A stretch of DNA of 64,000 nucleotides from Legionella sp. (GTDB lineage Bacteria > Pseudomonadota > Gammaproteobacteria > Legionellales > Legionellaceae), in contig JAFKHV010000011.1 of assembly GCA_017306715.1 (NCBI GenBank), positions 1 to 64,000 on the forward strand, read 5' to 3'. The first letter of the stretch is position 1; every line of letters begins with the position of its first letter. Of this stretch, positions 17,946 through 26,939 are shown piece by piece. Under the pieces are notes generated by a model that made no database searches, was not told the origin of the DNA, and worked only from the letters and a program-made list of their open reading frames with translations. Made by a program: the position numbers and the translations under genes.

Positions 17946-20300
17946 ATGACTGAGACTCCTAGTGAATCCTATCATGAATATTCTGACGAAAGCCCCCAAG
18001 CCGAATATAAACTAGACGATGAGTCGCTACTTAAGGCTATTGATGAACTCAATCAATTTGCCGAGACTGAAATTGTTGTTGAAGAAGAAAATCTATACGA
18101 TGAAATTGAGCTGATAGAACATAATTTAAGAGAATTCATGGAACAGGCGAGTGAAGAACGCGCCGTATTTATCCTTGAGCCTGAACTACCTGAAATTGCC
18201 GCGCAATCCAACGAAGCTATAATGACTGATGCTCTAAAACCTGATGCAGATGAGGTGACTCCCACTGAACAGGAGTACGAAGAGGTAACTTTTGCCACAT
18301 TTATCAGAAGAAATTCCATCACTGCGGACATAACGGATCGTGAAGATTTCGAAAAAGCGAGCACTAAAAAACAAGATGCGGCGTTTAAAAGACTTATCGC
18401 TAGCTATAAGTCAGATGCTCCTGAAGTCTTTATCACAAATTGCGATAAATTTGTAAACGAGCACGGGTTTGACTCGTTAAAAAATTATTTAAATAGATTG
18501 CTGCGTCATGACCATACTACCAAGCGAGGTCTTATAAATGAAACTCTTGGTGGTGCGATTAAAACACTCAATAGCTATGTCGTGGAGAATACAGCGAAAG
18601 CATTTACTGCAATTCTTGATCAAGGTACAGGAAACTACGCCGAGTTCTTAGCTGATAAGTTAAATAATCCTTCAACGACCGTGATGAACAAACTTTTACG
18701 TCAGTATCCCGATTTATCGGATGTGCATAACGAAAGTGCTTATGTCAAAGCTCGAGATGCTATCGAAAAAGCGGCTCACCGTGCAATGTCCCACATTGAA
18801 ACAAACGATAAACTACCCACAGAATTACACCAAAATCAAATTCAAAAAAATTTACAGGCTGAGTTGCAAGCATTGGATTTTATCGAAGAAGCGCGCAAAA
18901 TAGCGGTAAAAGATGAAGGTAAAGAGGCGCGCGAGTGTATCAAGAATACTATTGAAGATGAAATTGAGGCGCAAATTAATAATCTTGAGAATAGCAAAGA
19001 CCCGGATAAAAACATAAAAATCGATGCATTGCGCGAGGAGATGGCCACAAAACAAGCGGCTGTGGATACCCTTAAAGGCAGTTTTCTCGACTATTATCTT
19101 GAAAAAGTACGATTTTCCTCGCTTAAGAGTGGCTACATTAAAGCCTCCTCCGAAGCGGGTAAAGATCAACAAATGATCAGTAGTTACGTTATTGGAGATA
19201 TTATTAATAGTAAACTGGTAGAAAAACGCACCCTTACATTGGAGCGATATATCCGTGTTGCGGAGAATTTAATCGACAAAAATCAACTCGACGGTGCTTT
19301 AGCTATTTACTCCGCTTTAAATTCTACTGCAGTTTCTAAATTAGAAACAACCTGGGGCGGTCTGTCACAGCACTCGCAAGCAGCATGGCAAAAAATGGGC
19401 GAATTATTCAGTTTTTCCGGGAATTATAAAAACTTAAGACAACATGTAGCTCAACTCAATGCCAATAACAGTATTCCGCCTGCATATTTGCCGCCTTTAG
19501 TAATTGCAAAAGATTTAACAGGGTTATTGGAAAATTTACCATTAACCAATATCATCAAAATGAATGAGAATAAGGTCACTGATGAATTGACCAAACATCG
19601 TGTAATCAATCTGGTTAAAAGCAATGCAAACAATACCTTAGCCACCGTAAATCAACGTCCTGAAGCCAATCAAGATATCACACAGGAGATGGCGCGTTAT
19701 GTTGAACAAAAGACGCTATTCGTCCATAAAAAAAATGCTGCTGAAACTTTAAGTGCCCCTAAAAGAGAAGTCTTGGTTGATGAGCATGATGAAAAAACTG
19801 CTAAAAGAAGAGAAAGTCTCTCCAACCATTCCAGTAAAGTGATGGCTCGTGCAGGTATATTTATGGATGAAAAACTTTACGAACAACGAACGCCAAAAGC
19901 TTATAAAGAACACCTTAATCAACTTGCTGATGCAATTAAAACCGAGACGGATGAAGTTAAAAAATTAATGCCTGTGGAAAAAATTTTCCAGCGCTTTGAG
20001 AAAATCACCCAAAAAATTGAAAAAATTTGTACAAAAATAGTAGATAAAGTGGGGCAGTTCTTCGATTCAATTTTTCATAAATCTTCTCATCATAAATCGC
20101 CGCAAAAGGTTGAAATGACGGAAGTTGATAGTAAAAAAAGCCTACTCAAACAAGCAGACGATGCGAAAGGTAAGCCTTTTAACTGTGATAAGGATCAATG
20201 TCCTACCACACAAAATTATAAGAAACAGCTCAGCGAGAATAACAGCAAGCAAGAGTTGAACGAAGAAGAGATTGTATCTACTCCCCGAATGAGATCCTGA
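17946..20300 (+). CDS. RasGEF (Cdc25)-domain protein, probable Dot/Icm effector
   Basis: A 784-residue soluble, charged protein with no signal peptide. Residues about 400-600 read as a RasGEF catalytic domain: EKRTLTLERYIRVAENL at 426, DGALAIYSALNSTAVSKL (compare Sos GVLEVVSAMNSSPVYRL), then LETTWGG at 466, SGNYKNLRQHV, and IPPAYLPPLVIAKDL to about 524. The Asn equivalent to Sos Asn879 is kept. The N-terminal 110 residues are very acidic. Residues 320-380 and 620-720 are coiled-coil-like. The tail ends ELNEEEIVSTPRMRS, an E-block as in Dot/Icm signals. The known Legionella RasGEF effector is LegG2 (Lpg0276); orthology is untested. The exported or injected role is inference. Confidence 0.8.
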   Translation: MTETPSESYHEYSDESPQAEYKLDDESLLKAIDELNQFAETEIVVEEENLYDEIELIEHNLREFMEQASEERAVFILEPELPEIAAQSNEAIMTDALKPDADEVTPTEQEYEEVTFATFIRRNSITADITDREDFEKASTKKQDAAFKRLIASYKSDAPEVFITNCDKFVNEHGFDSLKNYLNRLLRHDHTTKRGLINETLGGAIKTLNSYVVENTAKAFTAILDQGTGNYAEFLADKLNNPSTTVMNKLLRQYPDLSDVHNESAYVKARDAIEKAAHRAMSHIETNDKLPTELHQNQIQKNLQAELQALDFIEEARKIAVKDEGKEARECIKNTIEDEIEAQINNLENSKDPDKNIKIDALREEMATKQAAVDTLKGSFLDYYLEKVRFSSLKSGYIKASSEAGKDQQMISSYVIGDIINSKLVEKRTLTLERYIRVAENLIDKNQLDGALAIYSALNSTAVSKLETTWGGLSQHSQAAWQKMGELFSFSGNYKNLRQHVAQLNANNSIPPAYLPPLVIAKDLTGLLENLPLTNIIKMNENKVTDELTKHRVINLVKSNANNTLATVNQRPEANQDITQEMARYVEQKTLFVHKKNAAETLSAPKREVLVDEHDEKTAKRRESLSNHSSKVMARAGIFMDEKLYEQRTPKAYKEHLNQLADAIKTETDEVKKLMPVEKIFQRFEKITQKIEKICTKIVDKVGQFFDSIFHKSSHHKSPQKVEMTEVDSKKSLLKQADDAKGKPFNCDKDQCPTTQNYKKQLSENNSKQELNEEEIVSTPRMRS

Positions 20301-20331
20301 CTTTATCGAGCTCAATGCTCGATAAAGTCAG
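20297..20331. terminator. 15-bp perfect hairpin at the end of the RasGEF gene
   Basis: CTGACTTTATCGAGC, loop TCAAT, GCTCGATAAAGTCAG. The left arm contains the TGA stop. There is no U-tract after it, so it is a strong 3'-end structure but not a canonical intrinsic terminator. Confidence 0.6.
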
Positions 20332-20380
20332 CGCGTACATTGTCTTCTCACCCGCAGAATCTATTCATATCAAGTTTGTG

Positions 20381-20418
20381 CTTAATCAGAGCTTAATTCC
20401 AAACGCTGCTATTAAAAT
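20381..20418 (+). promoter_or_regulatory. Second PmrA-box-like repeat upstream of proA
   Basis: CTTAAT (20381-20386) and CTTAAT (20392-20397) are 11 bp apart, the spacing of the Legionella PmrA box. They are followed by GCTATTAAAAT (20408-20418) as a possible -10. The remaining half-site bases are poor. Any transcript would carry a leader of about 240 nt to proA. The gene-free stretch 20332-20660 otherwise holds two copies of AAAGGAGTT (20612 and 20648); the second is the proA ribosome site. Confidence 0.45.
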
Positions 20419-20660
20419 TTATCCTCAAAAGTACTCCCGATAAATCTCGCTAATTTTAAGTGATTAATAATTTTCAAAACCAAAAAATTATGCTAGCTTT
20501 GAGGGGTTTGTTGAGCTGTTATGGTAATAAAAATAAATCAGGTGTGACTCTCTATTGAAATTAGCAAGTTTGTTCCATGGCTTGTTTTAAGGATAATAAT
20601 TTCAGTGGATCAAAGGAGTTACTTGAATCGGATTAAAGAGTTGCAATAAAGGAGTTTTCC

Positions 20661-22268
20661 ATGCACCATAATTATTATTTATCTCCCTTGGCAGTCGCCT
20701 TGGCTTTAGGTCTATCCTCCCAATCTCAAGCGGTTAAACCATTAAATCTAGAAAAATTATCCTTGTTTCAATTAAAAAATAGTTTTTCTATTGCATCAAG
20801 CACATCAGCGTCAACGGACAATCTACAGTTTTTAAAAGAGCACACTGATAAGAATAAAATAACGCACATTCGTCTACAGCAACAATATCTTGGGTTCCCG
20901 GTTTATGGTGGTTATGCCATTGTCCATAGCAAAGCCACAGTAAATAATTTGGCTGCTTCCAAAGACAATGCACGCATGAATGGCACCGTTTATCAAGGAA
21001 TACAGGCAGAACTAGGTCAACCTGAAGCCAATTTTGTCGCTCATGGAGCACAAGCTTTAGCGCATTTTAAAGCCCAATTTGGTGCCGAAGAGTTGCATGA
21101 AGAACAAGTTACTCCCATGGTTTATATTGATGAAAATCAACAGGCTCATTGGGCATATCGTGTTAGTGCATTAGTTGTTTACAAAGATAAAATCCCTGCG
21201 CGCCCCACGGCTATTGTCGATGCGGCTACCTATGAGCCCTGGATTCAGTGGAATAATATTAAAACCAACCGCACGCCTGCTAAGGGTTTTGGCTACGGTG
21301 GTAACAGCAAAATGGGTGTTTATCAATATGATGGCAATGGGCTACCGAACTTAGAGTTAACACGTAATGCCAATACCAACGAATGCTTTATGGAAAATAA
21401 CGATGTTAAAGTTGTGGACATGGAGCATAAGTATACCTCTAAAAACAAGGCTATGGTTTTTGATTGTTTGGAAAATGATTCAGGAGTTTACCTAACAGGT
21501 TATAAAGCCGACGGTTACGATAAAATTAACGGTGCTGCTTCGCCAACTAATGATGCATTATACGCAGGGTACGTCATTAAACACATGTACCATGACTGGT
21601 ATGGTGTTGAAGCCCTGAAAAAGAGTGATGGTACCCCAATGCAGTTGGTTATGCGCGTGCATTACGGTGATGGCTATGAAAATGCTTACTGGGATGGCCG
21701 ACAAATGACTTTCGGTGATGGTGATACGATGATGTATCCTTTAGTATCATTAGGTGTGGGTGCACATGAAATCAGTCACGGGTTTACTGAGCAACATTCC
21801 GATTTGGAGTATTACAGTCAATCAGGTGGAATGAACGAGTCCTTCTCTGATATGGCCGCAATCGCTGCGGAATTTTATTCCATAGGTAAAAGCGATTGGA
21901 TGATTGGCGGCGAAATCATGAAAGAAGACAGTGGTTATGAGGCACTGCGTTATTTAGACAAACCAAGTCGCGATGGGGAATCTATTGATAGTGCTGATGA
22001 ATATTACAGTGGATTAGATGTTCATTATTCAAGCGGTGTTTATAACCATCTTTATTACATAATGGCGCATATGCCCAATTGGGATGCTCGCAAAGCTTTT
22101 GATGTTATGGTTAAAGCCAACATGGACTATTGGACTCCTTATTCAAACTTCATTCAAGGCGGATGTGGTGTTTTAAGTGCTACCAAAGATTTAGGATACA
22201 ATATTGAGGAAGTTCAGTCAGCACTGAAGCAAGTAGCGATTAATTACAGTTCCTGCTCTAATTCTTAA
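20661..22268 (+). CDS. proA: Zinc metalloprotease ProA/Msp (M4 family), secreted
   Basis: The major type II-secreted protease of Legionella, a thermolysin-fold enzyme active on host and bacterial proteins. Signal peptide about 1-24 (MHHNYYLSPLAVALALG), then an FTP/PepSY-type propeptide to about residue 205. The mature enzyme has zinc ligands His369 and His373 in HEISH with catalytic Glu370, the third ligand Glu393 in NESFSD, and the acid-base His in DVHYSSGVYN. AAAGGAG lies 6 nt before the ATG. The start is unambiguous. Its 3' end overlaps the convergent hydrolase gene by 11 bp. Confidence 0.95.
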   Translation: MHHNYYLSPLAVALALGLSSQSQAVKPLNLEKLSLFQLKNSFSIASSTSASTDNLQFLKEHTDKNKITHIRLQQQYLGFPVYGGYAIVHSKATVNNLAASKDNARMNGTVYQGIQAELGQPEANFVAHGAQALAHFKAQFGAEELHEEQVTPMVYIDENQQAHWAYRVSALVVYKDKIPARPTAIVDAATYEPWIQWNNIKTNRTPAKGFGYGGNSKMGVYQYDGNGLPNLELTRNANTNECFMENNDVKVVDMEHKYTSKNKAMVFDCLENDSGVYLTGYKADGYDKINGAASPTNDALYAGYVIKHMYHDWYGVEALKKSDGTPMQLVMRVHYGDGYENAYWDGRQMTFGDGDTMMYPLVSLGVGAHEISHGFTEQHSDLEYYSQSGGMNESFSDMAAIAAEFYSIGKSDWMIGGEIMKEDSGYEALRYLDKPSRDGESIDSADEYYSGLDVHYSSGVYNHLYYIMAHMPNWDARKAFDVMVKANMDYWTPYSNFIQGGCGVLSATKDLGYNIEEVQSALKQVAINYSSCSNS

Positions 22269-23112
22269 TCTGCGCCAAAAACTCGACCAGAAGCTGAGCT
22301 ACAGCTTCTGGTTTTTCCATATGAATGTGATGTCCGCCTTTGAGCTCGATTACTTTTAGCTGCGGTACCGCGTTTATACGATGAGCCATAATTACATCAT
22401 CAAATGAAAACCCCTCATGACCCACTAACAATTCTGTTGGTACAGTAATATGTTTTAAACAAGAAAGTATTTGTTCTTCAGTCATCCGCAGCGGTGAAGG
22501 GGCTAAGAGCCGTGAATCATGACGCCAATAATATCGATCATTTATCTCGATCAGACCTCGCTGACACAGGATTTCAGCAATTTCAGTTGAGACATAACCC
22601 TTTGCGGCGCGTGCGCGGACAGCCGATTGGAATTGATCATATCCAGGATGTTTCTTATTCGCTTCTTTGGTCGTTAAAAACTCATCATAGGTTACAAATT
22701 GTTTACACGCGGTGTCTCCCGGTGCTGAAAAAGGGCCTAATGCCTCAATAAAATAAGCGGATTGTATTAACTTAGGACTAACTCCGGCGACGAGGCTAAT
22801 AAGACAGGCACCCATTGAGTGACCAAGTAGATGAACCTTGCCAACATTCAAAGCCTTAATTAATTGTGTTACTACAAAAATGGCATCAAAAAAATGATAG
22901 TTATAGCCATCAGGTAAGTGGGAAGAATGTCCGTGCCCTGGTAAATCGACTGCAATTAAAAAATATTTATCGTGTATGAAGGGAGCCAGCGACAGGAAGC
23001 TATGTGCATTATCAAGCCAGCCATGCAAGGCGAGGATAGGAGGATTTTTGGGATCACCCCAAGTAAGTCCCGATAGCGTGTATCCGGGAATTTTTACAGT
23101 AATTTCCTTCAT
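22258..23112 (-). CDS. Alpha/beta-fold hydrolase
   Basis: A 284-residue cytosolic alpha/beta hydrolase. Seen: the oxyanion segment LALHGWLDNAHSF, the nucleophile elbow LLGHSMGACL with Ser, the acid in TELLVGHEGFSFDD and the His in ELKGGHHIHMEKPE. The fold resembles serine hydrolases of the mammalian serine-hydrolase-like (SERHL) type. The substrate is unknown. It stands alone and is convergent with proA. Confidence 0.88.
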   Translation of the reverse strand: MKEITVKIPGYTLSGLTWGDPKNPPILALHGWLDNAHSFLSLAPFIHDKYFLIAVDLPGHGHSSHLPDGYNYHFFDAIFVVTQLIKALNVGKVHLLGHSMGACLISLVAGVSPKLIQSAYFIEALGPFSAPGDTACKQFVTYDEFLTTKEANKKHPGYDQFQSAVRARAAKGYVSTEIAEILCQRGLIEINDRYYWRHDSRLLAPSPLRMTEEQILSCLKHITVPTELLVGHEGFSFDDVIMAHRINAVPQLKVIELKGGHHIHMEKPEAVAQLLVEFLAQIKN

Positions 23113-23219
23113 AGTGACTTGAATTATCCTTTAATTATGACAAAGTATAGACTAATGATAAACGTGTCAAAAGAAAATTATCCGCCTGGATTATTGATTC
23201 GCTGGTGAGGGGGAAAGAT

Positions 23220-23972
23220 ATGCATCAAAATAAACGTATCATCTCCTTGATTACGTATAATATTCATAAAGGTTTTGGAATGGGGCGCGGACGTTTTTTG
23301 CTCCCGCAAATGCGCGATGCCATTACCGGATTGAATCCTGATTTTCTTTTATTGCAGGAAGTTCAGGGCGAACATCGTCGTCGGCAACAGCGTATCAATG
23401 AGTGGCCGCAGGCGCCTCAAACGGAATATTTCGCAGAGAACAGATGGCCGCACTACGCCTATGCAAAAAATGCGATTTATCAAGCAGGACACCATGGTAA
23501 TGCTATTTTGAGTAAGTACCCTTTTCAAAGAGTAGAAAATATAAATCTTACGACGATACGGCGTGCTTCACGAGGAATCCTGCATGCACGTTTGCTTGTT
23601 GACAATATTCCTTTGCATTTACTATGTGTGCATCTAGGTGTTTTTAAGAAAGAGCGTGCAGAGCAGTTTGAGGTCGTTATGGCGCGGATTAAAGAAGAAA
23701 TACCTCTAGAGGAGCCTTTACTCATGGCGGGTGATTTTAACGATTGGCAAAAAGTATTCTCCAAAAAATTACACGTACTCAATATACATGAGGCGTTTGT
23801 TTCTGTGGAGGGGCAACATGCGCGTTCATTTCCCGCTATCCGTCCCGCACTGCAGGTTGATCGAGTATACTTTCGAGGAATGCATGTCCTGCAGGTTGCC
23901 TGTTTGCGCGGGAAACCCTGGAAGCGCTTATCCGATCACCTGCCTTTATATGGACAATTTGAATTAATATAG
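23220..23972 (+). CDS. Endonuclease/exonuclease/phosphatase-family protein
   Basis: A 250-residue EEP-superfamily protein. Motifs: LITYNIHKGFGMGRGRF, LLQEVQGEH (metal-binding Glu), LCVHLGVF, LLMAGDFNDWQ and the C-terminal LSDHLPLYGQFEL with the Asp-His pair. ATG 23220 is chosen because GAGGGGGAAAG forms its ribosome site; an in-frame GTG at 23205 would lie upstream of that site. Such proteins often sit next to a cardiolipin synthase; none is here. Nuclease or phosphodiesterase specificity cannot be read. Confidence 0.86.
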   Translation: MHQNKRIISLITYNIHKGFGMGRGRFLLPQMRDAITGLNPDFLLLQEVQGEHRRRQQRINEWPQAPQTEYFAENRWPHYAYAKNAIYQAGHHGNAILSKYPFQRVENINLTTIRRASRGILHARLLVDNIPLHLLCVHLGVFKKERAEQFEVVMARIKEEIPLEEPLLMAGDFNDWQKVFSKKLHVLNIHEAFVSVEGQHARSFPAIRPALQVDRVYFRGMHVLQVACLRGKPWKRLSDHLPLYGQFELI

Positions 23973-24007
23973 TAACCGTGGGTACTCAGTACACACGGCA
24001 TTAATAT

Positions 24008-25018
24008 TTATTCCATAGAGGCTTCATACTCACCCAAACAAGCGACGCTATTTAAGCGGGCACGTTTTAGCAGCGCATCTTGAGCCAATTTTAAATTTTC
24101 TTTCTTTCCTTCCCAAGCACGTAAACAATCTTCTTGTAGTGCGCGGCCATAAGAAAAACTTAATAACCAGGGCTGATAGCCAACGCTATTGATCGCATTT
24201 AAATTTTCTGTAGCCTGTTGTGGGTTTTGTCCTCCAGATAAGAAATTAATACTGGGTACAGCTGCAGGCACATTATTGCGAAAAACACTTATGGTGTAAT
24301 CGGCAATTTCCTCAGGGTCACTAAAAGGGCTGTGTTCTTTACCACAGGTCACCATACTGGGCTTTAAAATGATATGCTCTAACTCGACCTGGTGAATAAA
24401 AAGGGCGCGAAATACTTCATGTAATACGAGCTCAGAAACTTCGGCGCAGTGATCGATGCTATGATTACCATCCATCAAAATTTCGGGCTCAACGATGGGG
24501 ACAATTCCTACTTCTTGGCAGGCAGCCGCATATCGCGCTAAATTCTCTGCGCCTGTTTTCATTATGGCTAAGCTTGGCGTTAACTCGGAAATTGAGTACA
24601 CGTTACGCCATTTAGCAAAGCGGGCACCTAATTTTTTAAAATGAAGTAATCGTTCAGTTAAACCGTCCAAACCTTGAGTTACTTGTTCGTCTTCGGTGTG
24701 AGGCAGATTTATCAGTCCTTTGTCTACTTTAATGCCTGGGACGATGCCCCTATCGGCAAACAGTTGGGCAATGGGTGTACCTTGCTCATCATGTTGAGTA
24801 AATGTTTCTTCAAATAAGATAACGCCATTAATGTATTTTTCCAGCTCCGGTGTAGTTGCTAACAGAAGTCGGTAAGCCCGGCGATTTTCCTCATTATTTT
24901 CAACGTTTATTGACGCAAAACGTTTGCCTATGGTTCCGTTACTCTCATCGGCGGCTAAAATACCTTTTCCTTCTTGCAGCATCAATTCCATCGTTGCTGA
25001 TAGTTCTTCATAACTCAT
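24008..25018 (-). CDS. Class I fructose-bisphosphate aldolase
   Basis: Cleaves fructose 1,6-bisphosphate to triose phosphates using a Schiff-base lysine. The lysine motif HIILKPSMVTCG, the N-terminal GILAADESNGTIGKRF and SGGQNPQQATENLNAI are all present. Length (336 aa) fits the eukaryote-like class I family rather than the metal-dependent class II. AGGAG lies upstream of the ATG. Convergent with the EEP gene; an imperfect inverted repeat lies between them (about 23975-24000). Confidence 0.94.
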   Translation of the reverse strand: MSYEELSATMELMLQEGKGILAADESNGTIGKRFASINVENNEENRRAYRLLLATTPELEKYINGVILFEETFTQHDEQGTPIAQLFADRGIVPGIKVDKGLINLPHTEDEQVTQGLDGLTERLLHFKKLGARFAKWRNVYSISELTPSLAIMKTGAENLARYAAACQEVGIVPIVEPEILMDGNHSIDHCAEVSELVLHEVFRALFIHQVELEHIILKPSMVTCGKEHSPFSDPEEIADYTISVFRNNVPAAVPSINFLSGGQNPQQATENLNAINSVGYQPWLLSFSYGRALQEDCLRAWEGKKENLKLAQDALLKRARLNSVACLGEYEASME

Positions 25019-25038
25019 CTATTGTAAACTCCTGATTA

Positions 25039-25776
25039 TTATCTTGAAATGTATTTCTCACGAATAATTTGTTGCATGGCAAAGCCTTGCTCTTTGAGAT
25101 AATTAAAAGCATCATCAATCATACCCGGATTTCCACATAAATAAACTAAATCTTGCTCGGGGTGTAAGTTGAGCTCGTCAAATCCATGTTGAACATATCC
25201 TGAGCGCTCATGGGATAAAAGAGTGTCAAGCGGTTGACGACTTAGAAATGGAACAAATCGCGCCCCAGAGTATTTTTCAGTAAGGGATTGAAAATCCTCA
25301 GCATATAAAATTTCTTCGCGTCGCTGCACTCCTTGCATAATCACCACTTGCAATTCAGGATTATTTTCTAATTTATGTGCGAGTTCATTGAGCATTGCTC
25401 GATAGGGTGTCGTGCCAGTGCTGGTCGCAACGAGAATATAGCGCTTAGGTGTAGCCTCTTCACGTAAAATTAATCGCCCAAAAGGACCGCTCATTTCAAC
25501 TTTATCTCCAGGTTTTAATTGGTATAAATAGTTGGTTCCTGGACCATTCTCAAAATATCCAGCGGCAAATTCAATCACATTGTCTTTCTTTGGTGCATTT
25601 GAGATACTATAGCTTCGTTTGATAGGCGTTTGCTCATGTTCGAAGTGAATACTAATAAATTGCCCCGGAATAAAATGAAAAGGGGGCGTTTCCGTGCAGC
25701 TGAAGATAAAATGTTTCACTTTGGGCGAAATCATGAATGATTCTTGCAAAGTTGCGGTGAAGGTGTTCATAGACAT
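25039..25776 (-). CDS. fpr: Ferredoxin--NADP reductase
   Basis: A FAD/NAD(P) oxidoreductase of 245 residues. Seen: the flavin-binding RSYSISNAP, the GPFGRLIL segment, the NADP site VATSTGTTPYRAML, YLCGNPGMIDDAF and the C-terminal aromatic-basic tail REKYISR. It transfers electrons between NADPH and ferredoxin/flavodoxin, supporting Fe-S assembly and oxidative defence. Divergent from dotV with only 51 bp between them. In-frame ATG choices at 25776 and two codons later are equivalent. Confidence 0.9.
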   Translation of the reverse strand: MSMNTFTATLQESFMISPKVKHFIFSCTETPPFHFIPGQFISIHFEHEQTPIKRSYSISNAPKKDNVIEFAAGYFENGPGTNYLYQLKPGDKVEMSGPFGRLILREEATPKRYILVATSTGTTPYRAMLNELAHKLENNPELQVVIMQGVQRREEILYAEDFQSLTEKYSGARFVPFLSRQPLDTLLSHERSGYVQHGFDELNLHPEQDLVYLCGNPGMIDDAFNYLKEQGFAMQQIIREKYISR

Positions 25777-25801
25777 GGAATTATCATCTTTTATTGAAAG
25801 T

Positions 25802-25815
25802 CCTTAATATAAGGA
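25802..25815 (+). promoter_or_regulatory. Inverted repeat covering the dotV Shine-Dalgarno
   Basis: TCCTTA-ATA-TAAGGA spans 25801/02-25815 and contains the AAGGA ribosome site. It could be a small RNA hairpin or an operator dyad between the divergent fpr and dotV genes. Confidence 0.4.
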
Positions 25816-25822
25816 AAATATT

Positions 25823-25861
25823 ATGCAATGCAAGGGCTCAGAGCATATAATTACATTATGA
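25823..25861 (+). CDS. Possible 12-codon upstream ORF of dotV
   Basis: ATG 25823 lies 7 nt after AAGGA, encodes MQCKGSEHIITL and stops at TGA 25859-25861. That stop overlaps the ATG at 25858 (ATGA), an in-frame dotV start. This arrangement could couple dotV translation to the leader. Evidence is positional only. Confidence 0.3.
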   Translation: MQCKGSEHIITL

Positions 25862-26400
25862 ATACGCCAGATCTCATTACAATTTTAGGCAACATTAGCC
25901 AATCGTTGGCTCCTGTACAGCATTTGATAACGGGCGGTGCGTACATATTAGGGGTATTATTTTTTATTACCGCAATGAACAAATTTTTAAAAATTGGTGA
26001 TCATCGAGCTCAATCATCCTCTCGGGAAAAAATGTTTTCACCAGTTATGTATTTACTTTTCGGTGCCATTCTTCTGTATCTGCCCTCCGCCCTTAATGTT
26101 GCCGCAAATACTGCATTTGGTGTTGGTAATGTGCTTACTTACACAAATTATAATCCAAATAACGTTTATAGCTCTATGGGGTTAGTCATACGCACAGCGG
26201 GAGTCTTGTGGTTTGTCCGTGGTTGTGTACTGGTAGCTCATGCAAGTGAGCCAGGAACGCAACATGGCCCTAAAGGTTTTGCGTTCATTATCGCGGGCAT
26301 TTTATCGATGAATTTCGATAATACCATCGCGATACTTAATTACATCATGGGAAATATCGCAGCATGGACGATTGCTTTAAAGAATAGTCAAGGCTACTGA
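25828..26400 (+). CDS. dotV: IcmC/DotE-family Dot/Icm inner-membrane protein, probable DotV
   Basis: A 190-residue protein with four hydrophobic segments: LITGGAYILGVLFFITAMNKF, VMYLLFGAILLYLPSALNV, TAGVLWFVRGCVLVAHAS and GFAFIIAGILSMNFD, then an Asn-rich tail (NTIAILNYIMGNIAAW). The layout, including KFLKIGDHR after the first helix and the RTAG...RG segment, is that of the IcmC/DotE group of the type IVB secretion apparatus. No other icm/dot gene is adjacent, which fits DotV, encoded outside the two dot/icm clusters in L. pneumophila (from memory, near lpg0472). The start is uncertain: 25828 or 25858. Confidence 0.72.
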   Translation: MQGLRAYNYIMNTPDLITILGNISQSLAPVQHLITGGAYILGVLFFITAMNKFLKIGDHRAQSSSREKMFSPVMYLLFGAILLYLPSALNVAANTAFGVGNVLTYTNYNPNNVYSSMGLVIRTAGVLWFVRGCVLVAHASEPGTQHGPKGFAFIIAGILSMNFDNTIAILNYIMGNIAAWTIALKNSQGY

Positions 26401-26681
26401 TTATTCTCTTCGCCACAAATACGCAGATTATTGGCATGGGCAAAATCCAAGATTGATTGATACAAGGAGGGACTTGATTCTTTCAATTTAGGGTCAAGCA
26501 ATATGCATTGATATCCTTCGCTATTCACTCCGGGTCTTAATAGAGGCGAGTAACGGATGCGTGCATTCTTGAAACTTGCTAACGATCCGCTCATACGTTC
26601 CGCCCAATCGCTGGGACGAAATGTTTTACCTTGTGCGGTAACGCCTTCGATCACGATTGTCTTTTTTTCCGGATTAGCCAT
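26394..26681 (-). CDS. DUF3579 family protein
   Basis: A 95-residue protein of the DUF3579 family of proteobacterial small proteins, role unknown. Family segments: TIVIEGVTAQGKTFRPSDWAERM, then RIRYSPLLRPGVNSEGYQC and YQSILDFAHANNLRIC. ATG 26681 (MANPEKK) is preferred over a Met ten codons upstream. There is no clear ribosome site. Convergent with dotV, overlapping it by 7 bp. Confidence 0.82.
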   Translation of the reverse strand: MANPEKKTIVIEGVTAQGKTFRPSDWAERMSGSLASFKNARIRYSPLLRPGVNSEGYQCILLDPKLKESSPSLYQSILDFAHANNLRICGEENNQ

Positions 26682-26939
26682 AATTCTATACAAGATAAAT
26701 ACAGTGTGCAAAGTATAACATCAAAATTGCTGGCTGTGCGTAAAAGTCAGATTTTTTTCCTAAATATTAAAATTAAACATAAGCATTGATTGACATTTTG
26801 CGTTAATATGTCGACTTTAAGGGCATTATGCCCATTCTGAAAAAAAAGTCTATGACTTATTGACCAAACGGCTTGAAGTAGAACAAGCTAGTTGAAATAT
26901 AAGTTATAATGAAATAAAAATGTGTGGAAGCAAAATTTA

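Noticed and set aside
20490..20558. 22-codon ORF in the proA leader
   Set aside because: No Shine-Dalgarno and no other coding evidence.
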